Shown here piece by piece: positions 8,521 through 14,457 of a stretch of 18,718 nucleotides of DNA. The notes below the pieces were generated by a model that was not told the DNA's origin, did no database searches, and was given only the letters and a program-made list of their open reading frames with translations. Location of the stretch: assembly GCA_013152945.1 (NCBI GenBank), contig JAADFL010000141.1, forward strand, positions 1 to 18,718, given 5' to 3'. The stretch's first letter is position 1; every line of letters begins with the position of its first letter. The DNA is from Deltaproteobacteria bacterium (GTDB lineage: Bacteria; Myxococcota_A; JAADFL01). Position numbers and translations under genes: made by a program.

Positions 8521-9030
8521 TTGAGGCTTACTCCGTTGGACATTCAGCAGCAGAAATTCAAGAAGGCTTTCCGTGGATTTGACATGAAGGAAGTGGACGC
8601 CTTCCTCGAGCTCGTAAAGAGGCACTACGAAGAACTAATACTGGAAAACAGGAAGCTCAAGGAGGAGGCCAGGGAACAATCCAGGAGAATCGAAGAATAC
8701 CGCGAGAGGGAACGGACCCTGAAAGAGACCATGATTACTGCCCAGAAGATAGTAGAGGATATCAAGAGTGCTGCCAGAAAAGAAGCCGATGTGGTTGTTT
8801 CCCAGGCCGAGATACAGGCGGAGAAAATCTTGCGAGGCGCCCAGGACAGGTTGGTGGGGGTCCTGGAGGATATCAGGGAGTTGAAGCGCCAGAGGGCGCA
8901 GCTCTGGTCGAACATGAAAGGCATATTGGATTCCCACTCGAAATTGCTCGAGGTGCAGGCCCGGGCCGAAGAAGAGGAAGACAAGCCCGAGGAAGGGCTG
9001 AAGGTCTTCGGTGAACACAAGAACCGCTGA
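8521..9030 (+). CDS. DivIVA-domain coiled-coil protein
   Basis: A protein of 169 residues. The N-terminus has the DivIVA/GpsB lipid-binding hallmark, LTPLDIQQQKFKKAFRGFD followed by KEVDAFLELV (residues 3-32). Most of the rest, about 33-155, is a charged, heptad-rich coiled coil, ending in an acidic tail. DivIVA proteins bind curved membrane at poles or septa and recruit cell-division or polarity factors; which partner it recruits here is unknown. The start is TTG, chosen because GGAGGTG lies just upstream and the family begins directly at this point. The frame stays open upstream to 8059, but that stretch antisense to the TPR gene has no coding look. It overlaps the next gene by 20 bases, and the DivIVA-YggU pairing is well known across bacteria. 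Confidence 0.85.
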   Translation: MRLTPLDIQQQKFKKAFRGFDMKEVDAFLELVKRHYEELILENRKLKEEAREQSRRIEEYRERERTLKETMITAQKIVEDIKSAARKEADVVVSQAEIQAEKILRGAQDRLVGVLEDIRELKRQRAQLWSNMKGILDSHSKLLEVQARAEEEEDKPEEGLKVFGEHKNR

Positions 9031-9337
9031 TAGTCTTGAACAGGACAAAGTGCTTGACCTGCACGATGTGCAGGATGGTGTGGTGTTTCGTGTTTATGCA
9101 AAGCCCAAGTCTTCGAGGAGCGGGATAAAGGGGATAGCCCAAGGCAGCCTTGTAGTGCGGCTTGCGGCTCCGCCGGTAGATGGCAAGGCAAACAAGGAAC
9201 TTGCAAAGGTGATTGCCCGCAAGTTCAAGGTGCCCCGGACATCCGTGCAAATAATTGCCGGGGAGCATGGAAAGCAAAAGACAATAAAGATAATGGGAAG
9301 CAACAGGGATGAAATCTTGAATATCCTTAAAGGGTGA
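9011..9337 (+). CDS. yggU: YggU / DUF167 family protein
   Basis: A protein of 108 residues, the usual size for the family. The diagnostic segment is SLVVRLAAPPVDGKANKELA (about 46-65), followed by a helix, the strand VQIIAG and the closing HGKQKTIKI. The family has an alpha/beta fold and no established biochemical function. It is often encoded with yggS, yggT and divIVA, and all of those are present here. The start is a GTG inside the end of the DivIVA-domain gene, with AAGG six bases upstream, so translation is probably coupled. A gap of 75 bases follows before the peptidase gene. It contains an imperfect palindrome, TTACCCGGCCGGTAA, near 9355-9369, but no terminator. Confidence 0.87.
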   Translation: MNTRTADSLEQDKVLDLHDVQDGVVFRVYAKPKSSRSGIKGIAQGSLVVRLAAPPVDGKANKELAKVIARKFKVPRTSVQIIAGEHGKQKTIKIMGSNRDEILNILKG

Positions 9338-9412
9338 AGACCTGTAGGATTTACTTACCCGGCCGGTAAAAGGCGGAGGTCTGCCGGCTTTGCCGTATGA
9401 GGGCCGGCGGCA

Positions 9413-10462
9413 GTGAAACGGACTGGGTTTGCCATGTTCCGACGGCGCGCAAACAGGCGGTTTTTTCAAAGTCATGGGTATGTTGTCGCATTCCTTGCAC
9501 AAAGCATGTTGTTGTACGCTTTACTGTGTTTATTTGCACATGCCGGGCTTGCCATGCCGAAAAACAACGTTTACAAACGTAAAGTCATCGGCAGCCTGAC
9601 CTTCGTGTACAAGTCATCTCTCGAGTCAGCCCTTTCAGATCTCTTTGACCACGGAATGTCCGAGTGCTCGAGGGTGGCAAAGGATCTTGGAGTCACCCGG
9701 CTGCCTGGAATTGAAGTACGGGTTGCAAAAGGACTTGCCGAGTTTATGTATCTTCAGCCCAAGGGCGCCGATGTCCCATCCTGGGCTGTTGGCGTGGCCC
9801 ATCCGGGGCTGGACATGATTGTCATTAATTTCGGAAGAACAAAGAGTGGAGACCTGGCGAATGCTGATAGTGTTCTTGCCCACGAACTTTCGCATGTCTT
9901 GCTGCACCATGCTGTCGGCGGGCAAAGAATTCCAAGGTGGTTCGACGAGGGAATGGCCATGCGTGAGGCCGGGGAATGGTCTTTCTGGAGGGCCCGCGCC
10001 CTCATGGGGCCTACACTTACAGGCGGGCTGATTCCTCTGAAAAACCTGGATCTGGGCTTCCCCTTGGACGAGGAGAAAGCCAGGTTGGCCTATGCAGAGA
10101 GCGTGGAGTTCGTAGCGTGGTTATTCGAGGACCAGGGTATAGACAAGGTGCACGCCCTGCTGGCCGGTTTACGGGACGGCAAGCCTTTTCTAAAAGCTCT
10201 TGTGAGTGCACTCGGCATGCCCTTGAGGAAACTGGAGGCCGAGTGGCGTTCGTACCTGAAGATGAGGTTCAGTTGGATCCCGCTTCTGACCAGCTCCGCT
10301 GTCATGTGGTTCCTGATTTCCATTGTCTTCCTGCTCGTGTACTTCACGAGACGAACCAAGTCCAGGAGGAGATTGGAGGCAATGGAACTGGAAGATACGA
10401 TGGAGGTTTTTTCAGGTTTTCCTGATGATGACGAGCCTCCCCCCGGAAGGGTATTGCACTGA
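9413..10462 (+). CDS. Membrane-anchored zinc metallopeptidase, peptidase MA-like (gluzincin)
   Basis: A protein of 349 residues. The N-terminus is Arg-rich and followed by a hydrophobic stretch (about 22-47) ending in AHAGLA, a long signal peptide or anchor. The zinc site is HELSH at 157-161 with Glu158 catalytic. The third ligand is probably Glu179 in WFDEGMAM, 18 residues after His161, the gluzincin spacing seen in peptidase MA-like proteins. A second hydrophobic segment at 298-321 is followed by TRRTKSRRR, so the catalytic domain should face the periplasm with a short acidic cytoplasmic tail. The start is GTG with GAGGG nine bases upstream; an ATG at 9434 is an alternative. Its substrate is unknown. 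Its stop lies five bases from the stop of the convergent yggT gene. Confidence 0.82.
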   Translation: MKRTGFAMFRRRANRRFFQSHGYVVAFLAQSMLLYALLCLFAHAGLAMPKNNVYKRKVIGSLTFVYKSSLESALSDLFDHGMSECSRVAKDLGVTRLPGIEVRVAKGLAEFMYLQPKGADVPSWAVGVAHPGLDMIVINFGRTKSGDLANADSVLAHELSHVLLHHAVGGQRIPRWFDEGMAMREAGEWSFWRARALMGPTLTGGLIPLKNLDLGFPLDEEKARLAYAESVEFVAWLFEDQGIDKVHALLAGLRDGKPFLKALVSALGMPLRKLEAEWRSYLKMRFSWIPLLTSSAVMWFLISIVFLLVYFTRRTKSRRRLEAMELEDTMEVFSGFPDDDEPPPGRVLH

Positions 10463-10467
10463 TTGAA

Positions 10468-10782
10468 TCATACTCCTGCCAACTTCGAGGCGAGCATGAA
10501 GAGGCTCTTGACAAGGAAGAGATCCAGGAAATACAGGATTAACAGGGCCACCAAGGGCGAGAGGTCGAAACCGCCCTGGACCAATGACAGTCTTCTGCGT
10601 AACGGTCCGAGGAGCCACTCGGTCGACTTGACCACGAGCTGGATGAAATGGGCGTATCGGTATAGTTGTTGGCTTGGAAGCCAGGACAGTACTGTCCTGA
10701 TGATTAGCAGGATTGTAAAAACATAAAGAACTATTCTCAGAATGTACGCAATGGCTGTAAGCAGGTTTACGATCACGAACAT
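10468..10782 (-). CDS. yggT: YggT family integral membrane protein
   Basis: A protein of 104 residues, about one YggT unit. Two hydrophobic segments (about 5-32 and 75-98) flank a conserved loop with RTVLSWLP (about 29-36) and GPLRRRLS...GGFDLSPLVALL. The Arg-rich loop followed by FDLSPLVA is the family signature. YggT proteins are inner-membrane proteins linked to osmotic stress and, with DivIVA or SepF neighbours, to division or envelope organisation; the exact role is not settled. A strong AGGAGGT lies nine bases before the ATG and overlaps the yggS stop codon, so it should be co-translated with yggS as the last gene of the maf-yggS-yggT operon. It converges with the peptidase gene with a five-base gap. 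Confidence 0.9.
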   Translation of the reverse strand: MFVIVNLLTAIAYILRIVLYVFTILLIIRTVLSWLPSQQLYRYAHFIQLVVKSTEWLLGPLRRRLSLVQGGFDLSPLVALLILYFLDLFLVKSLFMLASKLAGV

Positions 10783-10789
10783 GGGTCTG

Positions 10790-11482
10790 TTACCTCCTGG
10801 CTCCGAAAATCGCGGTGCCGACCCTTACCATGGTCGCGCCTTCTTCAATAGCGGCCTCGAAGTCATTGCTCATGCCCATGGACAATTCCTTGAATTGCGG
10901 CCCGGCGATTTTCTTTGCCTCTTCTAGCAGGGAGCGCAGTTGCCTGAAGTACGGCCGTACTTGTTCATCTGGCAGAAAGGGCGGCACAGCCATGAGTCCC
11001 ATGGGTTCAAGGTGCCGGAGAGAACACACCGACTCGACGATTTTTTTCACATTGCCCGGATCCACGCCATGCTTGGATTCTTCTGAAGCAATATTGACTT
11101 CTATCAGCACCTTGACGCTAATCCCGTTCCACGACGCCCGGCGATCGAGTTCCCTTGCCAATTTTTCCGAGTCAAGCGTGTGTATACTGTATGCTCTCCC
11201 AAGGACCTGTTTTACCTTGTTTCTCTGCAAATGGCCTATCATGTGCAGCCTGGGACCGACTCCCAGGGCCTTTGATTTTGCAACCAGTTCCTGCACATAG
11301 TTTTCGCCGAAATCAACCTGACCCGCCTTGATTGCCAATTCAATGTCTTGTATCGGCTTGGTCTTGGATACTGCTATAAGGGTAATGTCTTTTGGATTTC
11401 TTCCGGATCGGCGGGCAGCCCCTGCAATACGGTTATTTACGGATTCGATGTTTTCAGCGATCTGCCTTGCTCTGTCCGGCAT
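10790..11482 (-). CDS. yggS: PLP homeostasis protein YggS/PROSC family
   Basis: A protein of 230 residues, full length for the family. It is a fold-type III PLP-binding barrel. The PLP lysine is Lys40 in LIAVSKTK. Other signatures are FGENYVQEL (about 58-66), HMIGHLQRNK (about 80-89) and the phosphate-binding C-terminal part LSMGMSNDFEAAIEEGATMV followed by RVGTAIFG. The family buffers pyridoxal 5'-phosphate in the cytosol and has no known enzyme activity. The ATG lies three bases after the maf stop. Its ribosome site (GGGGGAG, six bases upstream) is inside the end of maf, indicating coupling. An intact yggS next to yggT is the classical arrangement. Confidence 0.95.
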   Translation of the reverse strand: MPDRARQIAENIESVNNRIAGAARRSGRNPKDITLIAVSKTKPIQDIELAIKAGQVDFGENYVQELVAKSKALGVGPRLHMIGHLQRNKVKQVLGRAYSIHTLDSEKLARELDRRASWNGISVKVLIEVNIASEESKHGVDPGNVKKIVESVCSLRHLEPMGLMAVPPFLPDEQVRPYFRQLRSLLEEAKKIAGPQFKELSMGMSNDFEAAIEEGATMVRVGTAIFGARR

Positions 11483-11485
11483 CTT

Positions 11486-12067
11486 TCACTCCCCCGGGGG
11501 AAAGCCCTTCCACCCGGCATGTGCCAGCAATTCCAATGTTTCTGCCAGCGGAAGACCGACCACATTGGTATAACTTCCATGGACAGACTTGACCAAAGCA
11601 GCGGCTTTACCTTGTATTCCGTATGCCCCGGCCTTGTCCATGGGTTCATCGGTTTTGATGTACCAATCGATTTCCTCCTTGCACAGGTTTTTGAACACCA
11701 CCTTTGTGGAAACGCTTTGAATTGACGTCTCGCCTTGCGGCGAGACCACTGCGAAGCCTGTAATTACCTGGTGCGAACGGCCCGAGAGGGCGCCAAGCAT
11801 TTGCCCGGCCTCGCCGATGGTCTTGGGTTTGCCCATGATCCTGCCGTTGCACACTACGATTGTGTCTGCAGCCAAAACGAAACGATCCGGATTCTCCTCG
11901 TGGCCTTGCACGGCCTTGAGGCGCGCCAGTCTTTGTACTGCTTGTTGCGGCGATTCATGGGCATGAATGGTTTCGTCCACGCAGACAGGCCTGATTTCTA
12001 TTTTCAAGCCAGTGGCTTCAAGAAGTTCCCTTCGTCTAGGTGATGCTGATGCAAGTACAAGCTTCAT
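11486..12067 (-). CDS. maf: Maf family nucleoside-triphosphate pyrophosphatase
   Basis: A protein of 193 residues, typical length. It begins with the Maf signature MKLVLASASPRRRELL, in which SASPRR binds the nucleotide phosphates. FVLAADTIVV near residue 67 carries the catalytic Asp. GAYGIQGKAA near 157 and SYTNVVGLPLAETLELL complete the family pattern. The QGKAA form fits the dTTP/UTP pyrophosphatase branch that cleaves non-canonical pyrimidine nucleotides to monophosphates; the branch call is inferred. The start at 12067 has AAAGGA five bases upstream. An in-frame ATG at 12103 would add 12 residues before the conserved N-terminus and is rejected. First gene of the maf-yggS-yggT operon. Confidence 0.93.
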   Translation of the reverse strand: MKLVLASASPRRRELLEATGLKIEIRPVCVDETIHAHESPQQAVQRLARLKAVQGHEENPDRFVLAADTIVVCNGRIMGKPKTIGEAGQMLGALSGRSHQVITGFAVVSPQGETSIQSVSTKVVFKNLCKEEIDWYIKTDEPMDKAGAYGIQGKAAALVKSVHGSYTNVVGLPLAETLELLAHAGWKGFPPGE

Positions 12068-12092
12068 ATCAATCCTTTCCCGGATGCAGCAA

Positions 12093-12119
12093 ATTACAAT
12101 CAAAATGCGGGTGTTTCAA
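12093..12119 (-). promoter_or_regulatory. Weak candidate promoter for maf-yggS-yggT
   Basis: On the minus strand, TTGAAA (12119-12114) and TGTAAT (12098-12093) are good hexamers (five of six each), but the spacing is only 15 bases. A second -35-like TTGACG lies at 12154-12149 with only a poor -10 partner. Either could serve maf, whose ATG is 26 bases downstream of the first -10 box. Confidence 0.25.
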
Positions 12120-12175
12120 GGGAATTGAATACGAACCAATGAAAAAAACGTCAAGGCAGTGACAGGGACCTGCCC

Positions 12176-12567
12176 CTACGGTCGGCCGGTGTAGCACGCC
12201 ACAGGATGGATCTGGTTATGGTCATTGACTGGATGCAGGGCATCGAATCCGCAGATTGTGGAGTCAAGGGCCTGGCCGGTTGCCTTGTACGCAAGCTCCA
12301 GGACTGTCTTGCCGAGTTCGAGCCTGAACGGTCCCAGCCTGGGCAGGCCATGGATGGCCAGGCAGACCGATCCGGGGACCTGCGGGGGCAAGGGCCTCTT
12401 CAGCCTCCAAGGCGACCTGGACGGCAGGTGGTGGAGCAGGAGCCTGCGTGCGCAAAGAAACCGAAGAACCCGGATGACAGCGCCAGGCTGAACTCTCCCT
12501 TGTCCAGCCATTCCGCCAGGGTAATGCGTGTGCTCCTGCCGTTGCCCATGGCACGTGCTTGTACCAT
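12176..12567 (-). pseudogene. Patatin-like phospholipase remnant with internal deletion
   Basis: From an ATG at 12567 the minus strand encodes LAEWLDKGEFSLALSSGFFG followed by FFAHAG (to about 12442). This resembles the N-terminal strand and glycine-rich oxyanion region of patatin-like proteins in myxobacteria-type genomes. That frame stops soon after. The next frame at once reads LLLHHLPSRSPWRLK, then LAIHGLPRLGPFRLELGKTV, then LAYKATGQALD. I recognise this as like the extreme C-terminus of the same family, and it runs to a TAG at 12176. The GxSxG nucleophile elbow and the catalytic Asp-Gly motif, which should lie between, are absent in all frames. The simplest reading is a deletion of well over 100 codons plus a frame change. 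Family assignment is from memory of related sequences, not a search. Confidence 0.5.
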
Positions 12568-12867
12568 ATCCCCCCGAGAGGCGCCACCCGAATATTGATG
12601 CAATGATCCCGTAAGGTTGGCAGGTACCAAGGGCCATGAGCGGATGAGATTGGACTATGGCTCTACATGCTTTTCCGGCAGGCGAGGGCCGCCGTTGGAG
12701 ACGGTCGGGGTATTCCGGTGGCGCCGGAGGCACCCGGCAATACCTTGATTTATCGGGAGAACCCCAAAAAAAGAACGCCGAGAAACCGGTGTTGGCCGTA
12801 TTTCAATGTGTATGGTAGAAAAGAAATGCACAGCCGAACTTACTATTAAGTTTTTTTTGGAGCATCC
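12568..12867. other. Non-coding leader between the patatin remnant and the sigma-factor operon
   Basis: I see no convincing gene in these 300 bases. They must contain the promoter of the sigma/anti-sigma/caspase operon, but no clear -35/-10 pair stands out. GAACCCC (about 12759-12765) and GAACGCC (about 12773-12779) resemble ECF -35 boxes without a well-spaced CGT-type -10. A small hairpin, TCCGG-TGGCG-CCGGA, lies at 12714-12728. A run of eight T residues ends at 12858, just before the GGAG ribosome site of the sigma gene. Confidence 0.4.
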
Positions 12868-13563
12868 GTGCCCAAATTAGTGGAAGACAAAGACCTGTTG
12901 GCAGCGTTTCAAAGGGGTGAGAAGTACGCCCTTGAGGAGGTTTACAGGGAGTATGCTCCGCTGGTGTTCTCTATTTTAAGAAAGGGCTTTGTTTTTACCA
13001 CGGATCGGGGCCCTATGCGGTTCCAGGGCTTTGACGACCCTTTTGACCTGGAGAACGCTATGCAGGAGGTGTTCGTAAGGGCGTTGTCCAAGGCTGCGAG
13101 GCAGGGTTACGACGGTCAAAGGCCTTTTGGGCGTTACCTGTCCGCCATTGCAAGGAACCTGGTGCACGACGAATTCAGGAAGAAGGAGAGGCTGTTCGAG
13201 GAGCTGGACCAGGCAAAGGTGGAGGAGATTTCCAGGCAGGAGCACGTTCAGTCCATACCCGGGCCTGACAGGCAGGCCCAGGAGCAGGAGGTGAGGGCGA
13301 GAGTCGGCGAGTTCAAGACGGCGTTGGATGGGCTGGAGCGCCGTATATTCGAGCACAGGTTCGAGATGGGCATGTCCATCGAGCGGACTGCAATGTCACT
13401 TGAGGTGACCGAGCACAGGGTCAAGAAGGTCGAGCGCCGCCTCAAGAAGCGCTTCTTCCTGCAAATGAAGGAGCACGGTTACTTCGAGGGGTACAGGCTC
13501 TCCAGGAACGGGGTGGAGAGGATAGGAGCCATGCTCTGCATGTGTCTTGGGGGCCGGCTATGA
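12868..13563 (+). CDS. ECF-type sigma-70 family RNA polymerase sigma factor
   Basis: A protein of 231 residues with a two-domain ECF layout. Region 2 spans about 9-106 (LLAAFQRGEKYALEEVYREY, then ENAMQEVFVRAL and FGRYLSAIARNLVHDEFRKK). Region 4 spans about 145-200 (ALDGLERRIFEHRFEMGMSI, then a helix-turn-helix around MSLEVTEHRVKKVERRLKKRF). There is no region 3. An unusual stretch (about 38-58, GFVFTTDRGPMRFQGFDDPF) is inserted inside region 2, and a 30-residue tail ending in a hydrophobic Cys/Met-rich segment follows region 4. The GTG start has GGAG five bases upstream. Its stop overlaps the anti-sigma start as ATGA. It should direct RNA polymerase to a specific regulon, probably including its own operon, and be held inactive by the next gene product. 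Confidence 0.88.
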   Translation: MPKLVEDKDLLAAFQRGEKYALEEVYREYAPLVFSILRKGFVFTTDRGPMRFQGFDDPFDLENAMQEVFVRALSKAARQGYDGQRPFGRYLSAIARNLVHDEFRKKERLFEELDQAKVEEISRQEHVQSIPGPDRQAQEQEVRARVGEFKTALDGLERRIFEHRFEMGMSIERTAMSLEVTEHRVKKVERRLKKRFFLQMKEHGYFEGYRLSRNGVERIGAMLCMCLGGRL

Positions 13564-14447
13564 AGCACGGTGAGGCAAGGCGGCTGGTTCACGCCCTGTT
13601 CGTTGATGGAGTCCTACCGCCCGGCTCGGCCTCCAGGCTGGACGAGCACTTGCGGCAATGTTCTGCGTGCGCGAGCCTGTACTCCAGGTACGCGCGACTC
13701 GAGGACGCACTGTGCAATGCTCCGGACAAGGGGACCGTGTTTTCCAGGGACAGGGTCATGGCCAGGGTCATGGAGCAGGTCCTGCCATGTGCCACAGGGT
13801 CGCCGAAAAGGACTTCTCGCCGGGCACGGCTTGCCTTGTCAGCAGCAGTGCTCGCCGCGGCTGCAAGCCTGGTACTGGTGCTCGCTCCACCTGGAAGAGA
13901 TGACTCCAAGGTAGACTTGCCTCCCGGCGCACGGCTCCTGGAGGTGGGGCCGGTGTCAAAGGGCGGAGAGGCAACCGATACCTCGAACGTAGGAATAAGG
14001 ATGTTCAAGGTCACTGACCGGTCCAGGCTCGAGGAGGCGGGCGAAAAAGGTCTTGACTTGAACGATGTGGTCACGTTTACATATACAAACGTTGAAAAAG
14101 GGATAGGTTATCTTGCACTGTTCGGCCTGCAGAGCGGGCCCGAAGTGCACTGGTATTACCCTGGATATGAGGGCAGCGAGAGCATTCGAATACGTAATGG
14201 CGTGGTGGACGAACCCTTGGGCCATGGATTCAAGCTTTGTGTAAACCACGAGCCGGGGCCCCTGGCGGTTGTAGCCGTGTTCTCGGGAAGGCCGCTTGAC
14301 AGGGAAGAGCTGGAGCGGATCGTGAAGAAAAAGATGCATTCCACCGTAGGGCTCGATCAGGTTTGCCCCATTGGAGTAAAGGGGGTGCTCGAGCACTGCC
14401 TGTTTACGGACATCGGGGAACCGGTAGGCCATGGAAGGTGCAATTAG
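13560..14447 (+). CDS. Membrane-bound zinc-type anti-sigma factor with extracytoplasmic sensor-like domain
   Basis: A protein of 295 residues. The cytoplasmic N-terminus (1-85) has a zinc anti-sigma signature, His30-x3-Cys34-x2-Cys37 (DEHLRQCSAC), with a possible additional ligand at His11. One membrane segment (about 89-110, LALSAAVLAAAASLVLVLAP) follows a basic stretch. The exported part (about 115-295) contains VVTFTYTNVEKGIGYLALFG and EVHWYYPGYEG, resembling DUF4384-type domains seen beside bacterial caspases, and ends without a second membrane segment. The ATG overlaps the sigma stop; a GTG at 13542 would add six residues and is less likely. It should sequester the sigma factor until a signal reaches the outer domain. 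Confidence 0.8.
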   Translation: MKHGEARRLVHALFVDGVLPPGSASRLDEHLRQCSACASLYSRYARLEDALCNAPDKGTVFSRDRVMARVMEQVLPCATGSPKRTSRRARLALSAAVLAAAASLVLVLAPPGRDDSKVDLPPGARLLEVGPVSKGGEATDTSNVGIRMFKVTDRSRLEEAGEKGLDLNDVVTFTYTNVEKGIGYLALFGLQSGPEVHWYYPGYEGSESIRIRNGVVDEPLGHGFKLCVNHEPGPLAVVAVFSGRPLDREELERIVKKKMHSTVGLDQVCPIGVKGVLEHCLFTDIGEPVGHGRCN

Positions 14448-14457
14448 GGGGTGCGGG

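Noticed and set aside
12206-12598. Plus-strand ORF of 130 residues
   Set aside because: It is opposite the recognisable patatin-like fragments and has no motif of its own.
13542-13559. GTG start for the anti-sigma factor
   Set aside because: The ATG at 13560 makes the usual ATGA overlap with the sigma stop, and the conserved part begins there.
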